Source: Phytoseiulus persimilis (lineage: Eukaryota > Arthropoda > Arachnida > Mesostigmata > Phytoseiidae). From it: a stretch of 64,000 nucleotides of DNA. The position numbers and the translations under genes were made by a program. The stretch spans positions 33,228,745 to 33,292,744 of the forward strand of contig CM075102.1 in NCBI GenBank assembly GCA_037576195.1, in the 5' to 3' direction. The notes under the pieces are model-generated. The model saw only the letters and a program-made list of their open reading frames with translations. It was not told the origin of the DNA and did not search any database. Positions within the stretch are counted from its first letter, which is position 1, and each line of letters starts with the position of its first letter. Below, piece by piece: positions 12,614-25,700 of this stretch.

Positions 12614-14944
12614 CGCTACAGACCGAGAAGAGGAGCTCGACGGAGTGTGAATGTGTTTCGCAATTCGTTAAGATTCTTCTCGTGCGTTCGCCGCTGCGTT
12701 CGCACTCCGGTGAGCCAGCGTCTGCAGAAACTGAGATTAGAATCCACGCATGTCTCAGAGACACTCATCAGAAAATAGGAACGTCTTCACGGAGACAATC
12801 AGCGGCGCCCTAGTTAATGGACGAAGTACCTGTAAAGCTCCGATTCAGCAGTTAAGAATCGAATTCCGAGAAGACTCACGGAGGTCGGTAACTTGCGACC
12901 ATGCCTGAATTCGTTGACGAACTCAATAAAACTCAAGGTCCGAGTATTTATCTCTCTGTTTTCAAATCGTGTTTGGCCTAACGTCTCAGTCTTATCGGAG
13001 TAGCGATTTTATAGAACAAAATCTTGGCGCGGTTTCCGTCCGCACGCCAGCCACTCCACTCCAGTTGCCATTTGTGTATATTCATCGGGATAATGAGCTC
13101 ATTGAGCCAAGAACTGCGTCATCGTTGAATGCCTCATCAACCTCAGCGCTCGGACGGACTCTTTGCATAGCATAGCCGCTCAGTCTGTCAGACAGCCTTT
13201 TCCGCGTCTTGTAATCGATGACAGAACATTTGAGTCATGCGCAGAAGACTTTCCAGGCATTCCCCGAAGGATTCGAGGACCCCAGCCAGAAGTCTGATCG
13301 GTGCCAAGCCTAAGTGCCATCAGCAGAATACCCCGGGCCGAATTCACGTCGATGCTTCTCGATGCAGTCGCGATTCAGCTAGTTTGTGGGTAAGAAAAGC
13401 CGGACGGGGCCGGAACTTAAAGCCGTAACACCGAGATCGTCGGACGGGCGTTCTGCGAGGGTTGCGCCGCGATTCCACAGGCGAGCGGGGAAAGGAGGCT
13501 CATATAAGAGCTACGCGGCGCAGTCCAGTCAAGCTGAGGGAGCCGATTACGGCCGTGAGCTATAGATGTTGTGCTGATCTTCGATAATACGGACGTTCGA
13601 CTCTTGGAGATTTGCTTTTTTGAGGATACGCAACAGCGAGCCATCTTAAGGTGAGTTGGAGGCCTCGGGAGATGAGTTTTATCGGCGTGTTCACGAAATC
13701 CAACTTCACGTGTGCTCTGCCTCGTGTCAAGTGAAATTCGAATGCAGGCCGTGACTGCTTGCACTGCAGGTGACTGCACTGCGCGTTGAGCTCCGTCACC
13801 ATCACCAGCCTGTGAATCAAGCTGGGAATGGTTTAGATGAATCATATTCTTTGTTTGAGTCGGATTGTGAGCCACGATGTCGAGGAATATTCGGAGTGTC
13901 TGCTCCCTTTCTGAGACTACGTGCTCAAGTATGTAATCTTCCGCAGATTTCAGGAGGAAAATATCAGTTGGGACGCAGAACAGATAGTTTTGCCCACGGG
14001 GAAGAGCAGAATCGCTTCGTCGACTTCTCACAGTCGGTCGTTTCCGTAGTCATCCCGAGTTGAATGTCACAGCTGGTCTAATCCTACTGTGGTTGTTTGA
14101 TTGGTAGGAATCATGGACTGTGTTGTCGCAGGCACAGAATGCGAACTGGAATCAACGATCCACGCGCAAACTATTTTCTGCTTGCTTCGATTCTCTGGGC
14201 CGTCAGAAGTTCTGGTTGTGGAGAGATTCCGATTCTGGGTGACCCAAAACGGGGCCCGGTCGTTGGCATCGGAACGCCGAAGTCTTCAAGCGAGACTCTC
14301 ACATCTCCCGTTCCCCAATACGAAGATGTGCTTTTCCTCCCATTGACCTAACGGTACGACGAAGTCGCGGAAGCGTTTCCCTTTTTTTCATTAGCCGTGG
14401 CTTCGCCGGAAATTTCCTCATTCAAATGGAAGCGAAAGTTCCCCGCCGGAACGGGTTCTTCTCCCCTTTCGCCAGGAAGTCGGGTGATCACTTGTATAGT
14501 ACGCTTCGTCCGTAATCTCGTCTGTATCCAAGGACATTTTGAACCCGGCTTGACCCACTGCTGCTCGGAGTAAATCTTCGCCAACGGAACAGAATTGGGT
14601 TGCTTCCTGCGGACGTGGCGGGCGACCGAATCCAGTTGACCCAGAAAATTGAAATAAGGCAGACGATTTCTCTGCTAGCGATCTGAGCGATGAGCGAGAA
14701 GCGCTGAAGATATGATCGAAGCTGCTCAGGAAATTCTAGATGAGAGCGCGGAGGTTCTCGAGGACTCTTCGAGGACGTCTCAGAGGCCAAACTGACTGCT
14801 GCACGCAAAAACTCTTCACAAGTTCGGTGGACGTTTCGAAAACGTTCAAATGTGTCCCAAAGTCGTTGTGAGCTTGCTTCCAGAGCCAGGGAGAGTTTCC
14901 TATAATCACGGAACGAATTTCTAGAAGAAGCTTTGTTTTCAGCC
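12614..14944. other. 2.3-kb stretch with no recognised gene; includes FMO upstream region
   Basis: No coding signal, repeat or RNA gene that I can support. The last part should hold the promoter and 5' leader of the FMO gene. A pyrimidine-rich TTGTTTTCAG ends 2 bp before the FMO start codon, which would suit a splice acceptor of a 5' untranslated intron, so the transcription start may lie well upstream. No convincing TATA box was seen. Confidence 0.5.
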
Positions 14945-17900
14945 ATGCCAGCTCCGAAAGTGGCCGTTCTAGGCGGTGGAGCGTCTGGGATGACGGCCAT
15001 TAAAGCTTGTGTCGAGGAAGGTCTGGATGTCGTTTGCTTCGAGCGCACTTCCGACACTGGAGGACTCTGGAGATACAGTGACCACCCAGAAGAGGCGAAG
15101 GGAGGCGTCATGAAGAGCACCATTATCAATTCATCGAAAGAAATTTCTGCCTTCAGGTAAGCTCATTCTCACGACAATATTCTCGGGTCTCAAGTTTTCA
15201 TGGCCCTTACTTGAACAATCGAAACTGAACTGCAAAGCGGAACGAGATTGGAACCTAAATACTCGTCCCTTACCGAGAACGTGATTAAAGACGAGCGTGT
15301 CAACAAAGAGGCGAGGTCGTCTCGCTCATATCAGGGCTATCTTATCGATTTGAAGGATATCAGCATCTGACTCCTGCAATCAGGTCACTCATGAGCGTAT
15401 TTGCTGAAACGCTGACTCGGAACATCAGTGCCGGGTTTTGGGCTCCAAAGTCGGTCCTGCCGATCAGTTTGGCATTTTCTGTGGACGAAAATCAAATTTC
15501 CCCCGTCTTTGTTCCACACTGTCGTGAACAGGATTTGCTGCATTACAGACTCCAAACCAGGCCTCTCCGATTCCGAGAGGTCTCTAGCGAAAAGCGTCCT
15601 GCTCATAATTGCGCACTGTGAGCGGCTGCGACTTTCTGTGCTTGACTTTGATCTCGCGCGCCATTTAGCGGCCTCACTTACTTCCGTGTTACGTAACCGA
15701 CCAGAAACCAATTATCGAGGCAATGATATATCGTTGCAATGCTTGCAGTCCCTCGCTTTCCGTTTCGATTTGCATTCGAGAACCGTTGAAAGGGCTACCA
15801 ATGGAAGAATCTCTTGTGCGAAAATGAGGACCGTTCTGCCTGCATCGCGATCGCGCGGCAAGTTCCGTAGCAATAAATCATACGCTTCGCGCTGACTTGA
15901 GGATGGGTGACATTGCGCGGGAAAATTTATGACAACGCGTAGGCCTCCATATTTTGTTCTTGCGTTCGGGAATACATTCATGGCTCAGGCGTCGAGTTCC
16001 CGGAGCATCTTCTTTCCGCTGAATTTGGTCGGTGAATCTCTGTCACCTTCTGAAGTCTTTGATGTCGCGATTTGGTTTGCGATTCTTGCCAATGACGTTT
16101 GTGGCTCACCAACATTGGAAGGTGTGACTCCGTGCGCGCGCCCAGGATTTCTTAGAGCGAGAATCGAGTTCTGAAAGCTCAAAAACGTTACTTTTCTCTA
16201 TTATAGCGACTTCCCACCCCCAACCGAGTTCCCGAACTTCATGCACAACTCCAAAATGATCCAATACTTGGACATGTACGCTGAGAAGTACGGAATGCGG
16301 AACTACATCAAGCTCCGCCACGAAGTCCTGTCGGTGAAGCCCACCGACGACTACGCTGAGACTCACCGTTGGGAGGTCAAGGTCAAGAACTTGGATGATG
16401 GAGAGATCTCCGTAGATGTTTACGACGGTGTCATGGTTTGCACTGGTGCGTGGATTGCGATCGAAGACTTCATTTGTTCACGTGATTTATCGCTATCTCT
16501 AATCCTTGAATTCTATCACCCTTTGTCGTCGCCCGCATTCCTTAGTTTTCGCGTCTGAGTTCAGAATCCGTTGCAGGACATCATACATTCCCTCTGATGC
16601 CGAAGTTCCCTGATCAGGAGAAGTTCAAGGGACGCGTCATCCACACCCACGACTACCGCCGCCCGGCAGGCTTCGAGAATCGTCAAGTCTGTGTCGTTGG
16701 CGTAGGAAACTCTGGCGGCGACGCAGCCGTTGAACTCAGCGCCATTGCGGACCAGGTCAGTTTGTTTCCGTCAGAATTTTGATCCGGTGCGGGCGTCCTG
16801 CACAGCGTAGTTCTTGCGCCGAAAATCAGAGATCGTTGAAGCTTCCGAGCTTCCCCGGGCAGAAAAAATCGGAGCTGATTCATTCAATGGGATCCGATGA
16901 TGGGAGAACAGAAAGCGTCCGTCAGAAGAGCAAGGTAGATCAGAAAGAAATTCTGTACGCATTGCAAATGGCTGTCCTTGGCAACAGATGGCATGCTGCT
17001 GCCAAGCCGCCGAACGTCGAGCCACGTGTTCCCAGGCATTATACGGTACATCCGCTCAAGATCGTTCACTTTCTCAATGCGTAACCGATCGGTACGCTGA
17101 ACGGGGTCCAGTCATCGTTCCGATATCAGTCTTCATTACTCGTGTTCTGCAGTCACAGAGAGTCTCGGCCTGGCAGAGACCTTCCGAAAAGCCACGAAGA
17201 GAGGAAAACTCCGAGCGGGAGGGGCCGAATCTATTACTCTCCTCATCGCGTGGCGCGTGGCTCTCCTAAACAATGCTTCGTTCGACGCCCTCATGGATCA
17301 CGACCAGAAGCCCGATTAGAACTGGAAATCACACGCGGGTTATCCGGATAGAAATTTGGCCCTCGATGCAGCCTGGTCGAGAAACTTCGCCCGATGCAAT
17401 TCCTTGAATTGACTTCGAGGCTTCAAAATCTGCAGAAATTCCCTCTCCAACTGAATTCACATCCTCCGAACAGGTCTATCTTTCGACTCGCCGTGGAGCA
17501 TGGGTTATTCACAGAGTTGGCAAACATGGAAGACCTTTCGACATCAGCGTGATGACACGCCTGGGAAACATTTTCTTCTCCCTGCTGCCGTACAAGATCC
17601 TGTGCTGGTTCTGTGAACAGAAAATCCAGACCCGTTTCGATCACGAAGTTTACAACCTGAAACCCACTCACAGGTGATTATTCGAGAGCGCTGACGCCCA
17701 GATGGTCGGTCGAGTTCCACATAGAGCCCCCTCCTCGACGATGATTAACCACAATTTTTTTCCCTATCGGGCTGCAGAATCTTCGCTCAGCATGTCATGG
17801 TGAACGACGCCCTACCAAACCGTATCCTCAGCGGCACTATCATTGTCAAGGGCAACATCAAACGCTTCGCCGAGGACGGAATTGTTTTCGAAGGAGAAAC

Positions 17901-18672
17901 CAAATCCACTCCAATGGATGACGTAATCATGGCCACTGGATACAGAATCAGTTTCCCGTTCTTCGACGAAAACGTTAGTGCCGCCATCGGTCAGAGACTC
18001 AATCACTAAGATTTTGTGGGAGGAGACCATGGTTGTTCGGAACCGAGAAATTCTAATGGCTCGATGACTTTCCAGCTCGTCTCTTGTCAAGACAACAAGA
18101 TCGACCTCTACAAAATGGTTTTCGACCCGAACCACCCCACCCTCGCTTTCATAGGCATGGCTCAGCCCATCGGACCACTGATGCCGATCTCTGAGATTCA
18201 GTCGCGATGGGTGGCTCGAATCTTCGCAGGAAAGCAAACTCTGCCTTCGAAGAACGTCATGAACAAGAGCATTGAAGCTTACAAAAGGAATGTGAGAAGT
18301 CGATACTTCGAGGGACCTCGCAACACAATTGAGGTCGACTGGATGCCTTATATGGACGAGATGGCCGACGAGCTCGGAGTCAGACCGAACATGTTCAAGT
18401 TGTTTGTGTCGGACCCAACCCTCTGGTCTACTCTCATGTTCGGACCTCTCCTCCCATATCAATACCGTCTCGAAGGTCCGGGAAGATGGCCGAAAGCGCG
18501 CGAAACCCTCCTGACCGCTGAGGAACGAATCGTCGGCGCTTTGCAAACAAGGAAAGTGCCGATCGCTAAAGGCAAACGCGGTCACTGGCTCGTCGAGGGC
18601 ATCAAGATGTTACTCCGTGCATTCTTTTCTTTGATATTCCTCGTCATCATGGCTTTCACGATGGTGATATAG
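14945..18672 (+). CDS. Fmo: Flavin-containing monooxygenase, six coding exons, intact
   Basis: Exons 14945-15156, 16207-16445, 16577-16755, 17474-17673, 17778-17973 and 18076-18672 join with matching phases to give 540 aa, close to the usual 530-560 of animal FMOs. Family knowledge: these ER-membrane enzymes use FAD, NADPH and O2 to oxygenate nucleophilic N and S atoms of xenobiotics and metabolites. Visible motifs are the FAD site VAVLGGGASG near residue 10, EGLDVVCFER and GGLWRY after it, the FMO signature FKGRVIHTHDY near residue 165, the NADPH site GVGNSGGDAAVE near 190, and ATGYRISFPFF near 330. A hydrophobic C-terminal segment (FFSLIFLVIMAF) would anchor the protein in the ER. I chose ATG 14945 because it sits just before the FAD motif, as in relatives. 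All key motifs look intact, unlike the two pseudogene copies nearby. Substrate cannot be inferred. Confidence 0.95.
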
Positions 18673-18853
18673 GTCTGCGGCGTGTAGACGGAATTGCACA
18701 CAAAGGATCCTCCATTAAACGTTGAGTTTATTGTGGCCTTCTCTTATTGTATATATTATCAGCGAGATGAGATTCTGTTTGTAACATCTATGAGCGATTA
18801 ATAGATACGGTACCGTATTGATCCGAATACCACGTATTGCTGTATCGCACACA

Positions 18854-18859
18854 AATAAA
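18854..18859 (+). promoter_or_regulatory. Candidate polyadenylation signal of the FMO gene
   Basis: AATAAA lies 182 bp after the FMO stop codon. An ATTAAA variant at 18714-18719, 42 bp after the stop, is an alternative proximal signal. No transcript evidence is available. Confidence 0.5.
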
Positions 18860-18872
18860 ACCGAAATATGTG

Positions 18873-19677
18873 ACACACTGTGAACCGAAGCTTCTTCAAC
18901 TTATCCCAGCCCGTCAATCACAGTTTCTCATGAACGCCAACACCATCCGCCGATCCCAGTTTGAGCTTGAAGCGAATATAGTAATCGGTTCTCGTTAGAG
19001 CCCTATACCAGAGACGTGTAGTTGGTGCCGGATCCCTATGAAATTCGTCGTGAGCGAATGCGCATCAGATTTCTTCCGATAACTGAATTTCGTCGATCAA
19101 AGGAATGGTGAATGAAGATATTCACGTACAGATTCCAGCTACCCGTTTCAGCTGCATCTATTCAGTGAACGTGAGTTGTCGTTCGCAGCTCAAGGTCAAA
19201 GAGCTGTAGGAGCTGTATTGCTGTAGGAGAAAACTCCCTCATTTCTGAGTCACTCCGTGGGCGAAAAGCGCGGCCCGAGCAGTTGAGAGGGATCTCGTTG
19301 CATGAAAAGCACAGAACATTGAGATCCGATCAATCTACTAATCTCCAAACAGTTGCTGCGATTACTGAAAGGTGAGCATCTCCCGATTATGGTGAGAGGA
19401 GGAGACGAAGTTTTTCCCGTAAACTTCCTGGGTCCCGAATACGTAGTACTTTCACTATACATTGGCGCAGAGATAACAGCAGAGTGTACGGATGTATGGG
19501 TCAATTATGACCAAGGGCAAGCGAGGCCCCCTCCACGGTGTCGGCTTTCGGAGACTCGATATCGTTGGAATTATCCAATGGTACTCCTTTGCGGAAGTAT
19601 TCCAGCCATTCCCCAGTCGAAATCCGGGGCCCCAGTTTGTCGGTACAGGTTCCTTGACTCGGAGTGATCCCAACTAG
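18873..19677. other. Spacer between FMO and the 45-bp minisatellite
   Basis: About 800 bp with no gene I can support. The frame that is open through the minisatellite is closed by TAG at 19675-19677, and no ATG occurs between that stop and the first repeat. The final 60 bp before the array hold GAGTCCGA-type short repeats and the 14-mer GGACTCGCCAGTCC, which also occurs in the 1.3-kb satellite units. Confidence 0.5.
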
Positions 19678-19737
19678 GGGTCGCAGACTCGGACTCGCCA
19701 GTCCAACGAGTCCGACGAGTCCGGACTGCCTCCGGAC

Positions 19738-22700
19738 TTGGAAACTAATGGCCAGATTGGTCTCGGAATCACCCCTCCAGAGTTGAAAAGTGATGGTCAG
19801 ATCGATTCCGGAATCACCCTTCCAGAGTTGGAAAGTAATGGTCACATTGGTCTCGGAATCACCCTTCCAGAGTTGAAAAGTAGTGGTCGGATTGGTCTCG
19901 GGATCACCCCTCCAGAGTTGGAAAGTAATGGTCAGATTGGTCTCGGAATCACCCTTCCGGAGTTGAAAAGTAATGGTCGGATTGGTCTCGGAATCACCCC
20001 TCCAGAGTTGGAAAGGAATGGTCAGGTCGGTCTCGGAATCACCCTTCCAGAGTTGAAAAGTAATGGCCAGATTGGTTCCGGCATCACCCTTCCAGAGTTA
20101 AAAAGTAATGGTCGGATTGGTTCCGGAATCACCCCTTTAGAGTTGGAAAGTAATGGTCACATTGGTCTCGGAATCACCCCTTCAGACTTGGAAAGTGATG
20201 GTCAGATTGGTCTCGGGATCACCCTTCCAGAGTTGAAAAGTAATGGTCGGATTGGTCTCGGAATCACCCCTCCAGAGTTGGAAAGTGATGGTCAGATTGG
20301 TCTCGGGATCACCCTTCCAGAGTTGAAAAGTAATGGTCGGATTGGTCTCGGAATCACCCCTCCAGAGTTGGAAAGAAATGCTCAGATTGGCCCCGGAATC
20401 ACCCCTCCAGAGTTGGAATGTAATGGCCAGATTGGTCTCGGAATCGCCTCTCCAGAGTTGGAATGTAATGGCCAGATTGGTCCCGGAATCACCCCTCCAG
20501 AGTTGGAAAGTAATGCTCAGATTGACCCCGGAATCACCCCTCCAGAGTTGGAAAGTAATGCTCAGATTTGCCCCGGAACCACCCCTCCAGAGTTGGAAAG
20601 TAATGCTCAGATTGACCCCGGAATCACCCCTCCAGAGTTGGAATGTAATGGCCAGATTGGTCCCGGAATCACCCCTCCAGAGTTGGAAAGTAATGCTCAG
20701 ATTTGCCCCGGAATCACCCCTCTGGAAAGTAATGCTCAGATTGGTCCCGGAATCACCCCTCCAGAGTTGGAATGTAATGGCCAGATTGGTCCCGGAATCA
20801 CCCCTCCAGAGTTGGAAAGTAATGCTCAGATTTGCCCCGGAACCACCCCTCCAGAGTTGGAATGTAATGGCCAGATTGGTCCCGGAATCACCCCTCCAGA
20901 GTTGGGAAGTAATGCTCAGATTTGCCCCGGAATCACCCCTCCAGAGTTAAAAAGCAATGCTCAGATTGGTCTCGGAATCACCCCTCCAGAGTTGGGAAGT
21001 GATGCTCAGATTGGTCTCGGAATCAGCCCTCCAGAGTTGGAAAGTAATGCTCAGATTGGTCTCGAATTCACCCCTCCAGAGTTGGAAAGTAATGCTCAGA
21101 TTAACCCCGGAATCACCCCTCCAGCGTTGGAAAGTAATGGTCAGATTGACCCCGGAATCACCCCTCCAGAGTTGGAAAGTAATGCTCAGATTGGTCTCGG
21201 AATCAGCCCTCCAGAGTTGGAAAGTAATGCCCAGATTGGTCTCGGAATCACCCCTCCAGAGTTGAGAAGTAATGCTCAGATTGGTCTCGGAATCACCCCT
21301 CTGGAAAGTAATGCTCAGATTGGTCTCGGAATCACACCTCCAGAGTTGAGAAGTAATGGTCGGATTGGTCTCGGAATCACCCCTCCAGAGTTGGAAAGTA
21401 ATGGTCAGATTGGTCTCGGGATCACCCTTCCAGAGTTGAAAAGTAATGGTCGGATTGGTCTCGGAATCACCCCTCCAGAGTTGGAAAGAAATGCTCAGAT
21501 TGGCCCCGGAATCACCCCTCCAGAGTTGGAATGTAATGGCCAGATTGGTCTCGGAATCGCCTCTCCAGAGTTGGAATGTAATGGCCAGATTAGTCCCGGA
21601 ATCACCCCTCCAGAGTTGGAAAGTAATGCTCAGATTGACCCCGGAATCACCCCTCCAGAGTTGGAAAGTAATGCTCAGATTTGCCCCGGAACCACCCCTC
21701 CAGAGTTGGAAAGTAATGCTCAGATTGACCCCGGAATCACCCCTCCAGAGTTGGAATGTAATGGCCAGATTGGTCCCGGAATCACCCCTCCAGAGTTGGA
21801 AAGTAATGCTCAGATTTGCCCCGGAACCACCCCTCCAGAGTTGGAATGTAATGGCCAGATTGGTCTCGGGATCACCCTTCCAGAGTTGAAAAGTAATGGT
21901 CGGATTGGTCTCGGAATCACCCCTCCAGAGTTGGAAAGAAATGCTCAGATTGGCCCCGGAATCACCCCTCCAGAGTTGGAATGTAATGGCCAGATTGGTC
22001 TCGGAATCGCCTCTCCAGAGTTGGAATGTAATGGCCAGATTGGTCCCGGAATCACCCCTCCAGAGTTGGAAAGTAATGCTCAGATTAACCCCGGAATCAC
22101 CCCTCCAGCGTTGGAAAGTAATGCTCAGATTGACCCCGGAATCACCCCTCCAGAGTTGGGAAGTAATGCTCAGATTGGTCTCGGAATCAGCCCTCCAGAG
22201 TTGGAAAGTAATGCTCAGATTGGTCTCGGAATCACCCCTCCAGAGTTGAGAAGTGATGCTCAGATTGGTCTCGGAATCACCCTTCCGGAGTTGAAAAGTA
22301 ATGGTCGGATTGGTCTCGGAATCACCCCTCCAGAGTTGGAAAGGAATGGTCAGGTCGGTCTCGGAATCACCCTTCCAGAGTTGAAAAGTAATGGCCAGAT
22401 TGGTTCCGGCATCACCCTTCCAGAGTTAAAAAGTAATGGTCAGATTGGTTCCGGAATCACCCCTTTAGAGTTGGAAAGTAATGGTCACATTGGTCTCGGA
22501 ATCACCCCTTCAGACTTGGAAAGTGATGGTCAGATTGGTCTCGGGATCACCCTTCCAGAGTTGAAAAGTAATGGTCGGATTGGTCTCGGAATCACCCCTC
22601 CAGAGTTGGAAAGTGATGGTCAGATTGGTCTCGGGATCACCCTTCCAGAGTTGAAAAGTAATGGTCGGATTGGTCTCGGAATCACCCCTCCAGAGTTGGA

Positions 22701-25700
22701 AAGAAATGCTCAGATTGGCCCCGGAATCACCCCTCCAGAGTTGGAATGTAATGGCCAGATTGGTCTCGGAATCGCCTCTCCAGAGTTGGAATGTAATGGC
22801 CAGATTGGTCCCGGAATCACCCCTCCAGAGTTGGAAAGTAATGCTCAGATTGACCCCGGAATCACCCCTCCAGAGTTGGAAAGTAATGCTCAGATTTGCC
22901 CCGGAACCACCCCTCCAGAGTTGGAAAGTAATGCTCAGATTGACCCCGGAATCACCCCTCCAGAGTTGGAATGTAATGGCCAGATTGGTCCCGGAATCAC
23001 CCCTCCAGAGTTGGAAAGTAATGCTCAGATTTGCCCCGGAATCACCCCTCTGGAAAGTAATGCTCAGATTGGTCCCGGAATCACCCCTCCAGAGTTGGAA
23101 TGTAATGGCCAGATTGGTCCCGGAATCACCCCTCCAGAGTTGGAAAGTAATGCTCAGATTTGCCCCGGAACCACCCCTCCAGAGTTGGAATGTAATGGCC
23201 AGATTGGTCCCGGAATCACCCCTCCAGAGTTGGGAAGTAATGCTCAGATTTGCCCCGGAATCACCCCTCCAGAGTTAAAAAGCAATGCTCAGATTGGTCT
23301 CGGAATCACCCCTCCAGAGTTGGGAAGTGATGCTCAGATTGGTCTCGGAATCAGCCCTCCAGAGTTGGAAAGTAATGCTCAGATTGGTCTCGAATTCACC
23401 CCTCCAGAGTTGGAAAGTAATGCTCAGATTAACCCCGGAATCACCCCTCCAGCGTTGGAAAGTAATGGTCAGATTGACCCCGGAATCACCCCTCCAGAGT
23501 TGGAAAGTAATGCTCAGATTGGTCTCGGAATCAGCCCTCCAGAGTTGGAAAGTAATGCCCAGATTGGTCTCGGAATCACCCCTCCAGAGTTGAGAAGTAA
23601 TGCTCAGATTGGTCTCGGAATCACCCCTCTGGAAAGTAATGCTCAGATTGGTCTCGGAATCACACCTCCAGAGTTGAGAAGTAATGGTCGGATTGGTCTC
23701 GGAATCACCCCTCCAGAGTTGGAAAGTAATGGTCAGATTGGTCTCGGGATCACCCTTCCAGAGTTGAAAAGTAATGGTCGGATTGGTCTCGGAATCACCC
23801 CTCCAGAGTTGGAAAGAAATGCTCAGATTGGCCCCGGAATCACCCCTCCAGAGTTGGAATGTAATGGCCAGATTGGTCTCGGAATCGCCTCTCCAGAGTT
23901 GGAATGTAATGGCCAGATTAGTCCCGGAATCACCCCTCCAGAGTTGGAAAGTAATGCTCAGATTGACCCCGGAATCACCCCTCCAGAGTTGGAAAGTAAT
24001 GCTCAGATTTGCCCCGGAACCACCCCTCCAGAGTTGGAAAGTAATGCTCAGATTGACCCCGGAATCACCCCTCCAGAGTTGGAATGTAATGGCCAGATTG
24101 GTCCCGGAATCACCCCTCCAGAGTTGGAAAGTAATGCTCAGATTTGCCCCGGAACCACCCCTCCAGAGTTGGAATGTAATGGCCAGATTGGTCCCGGAAT
24201 CACCCCTCCAGAGTTGGGAAGTAATGCTCAGATTTGCCCCGGAATCACCCCTCCAGAGTTAAAAAGCAATGCTCAGATTGGTCTCGGAATCACCCCTCCA
24301 GAGTTGGGAAGTGATGCTCAGATTGGTCTCGGAATCAGCCCTCCAGAGTTGGAAAGTAATGCTCAGATTGGTCTCGAATTCACCCCTCCAGAGTTGGAAA
24401 GTAATGCTCAGATTAACCCCGGAATCACCCCTCCAGCGTTGGAAAGTAATGCTCAGATTGACCCCGGAATCACCCCTCCAGAGTTGGGAAGTAATGCTCA
24501 GATTGGTCTCGGAATCAGCCCTCCAGAGTTGGAAAGTAATGCTCAGATTGGTCTCGGAATCACCCCTCCAGAGTTGAGAAGTGATGCTCAGATTGGTCTC
24601 GGAATCACCCCTCTGGAAAGTAATGCTCAGATTGGTCTCGGAATCACACCTCCAGAGTTGAGAAGTAATGCTCAGATTGGTCTCGGAATCACCCCTCCAG
24701 AGTTTGGAAGTAATGCTCAGATTGGTCTCGGAATCACCCCTCCAGAGTTTGGAAGTAATGCTCAGATTGGTCTCGGAATCACCCCTCCAGAGTTGGAAAG
24801 TAATGCTCAGATTGGTCTCGGAATCACCCCTCCAGAGTTGGGAAGTAATGCTCAGATTGGTCTCGGAATCACCCCTCCAGAGTTGAGAAGTAATGCTCAG
24901 ATTGGTCTCGGAATCACCCCTCCAGAGTTTGGAAGTTATGCTCAGATTGGTCTCGGAATCACCCCTCCAGAGTTGGGAAGTAATGCTCAGATTGGTCTCG
25001 GAATCACCCCTCCAGAGTTTGGAAGTAATGCTCAGATTGGTCTCGGAATCACCCCTCCAGAGTTGGAATGTAATGGCCAGATTGGTCCCGGAATCACCCC
25101 TCCAGAGTTGGAAAGTAATGCTCAGATTTGCCCCGGAACCACCCCTCCAGAGTTGGAATGTAATGGCCAGATTGGTCCCGGAATCACCCCTCCAGAGTTG
25201 GGAAGTAATGCTCAGATTTGCCCCGGAATCACCCCTCCAGAGTTAAAAAGCAATGCTCAGATTGGTCTCGGAATCACCCCTCCAGAGTTGGGAAGTGATG
25301 CTCAGATTGGTCTCGGAATCAGCCCTCCAGAGTTGGAAAGTAATGCTCAGATTGGTCTCGAATTCACCCCTCCAGAGTTGGAAAGTAATGCTCAGATTAA
25401 CCCCGGAATCACCCCTCCAGCGTTGGAAAGTAATGCTCAGATTGACCCCGGAATCACCCCTCCAGAGTTGGGAAGTAATGCTCAGATTGGTCTCGGAATC
25501 AGCCCTCCAGAGTTGGAAAGTAATGCTCAGATTGGTCTCGGAATCACCCCTCCAGAGTTGAGAAGTGATGCTCAGATTGGTCTCGGAATCACCCCTCTGG
25601 AAAGTAATGCTCAGATTGGTCTCGGAATCACACCTCCAGAGTTGAGAAGTAATGCTCAGATTGGTCTCGGAATCACCCCTCCAGAGTTTGGAAGTAATGC

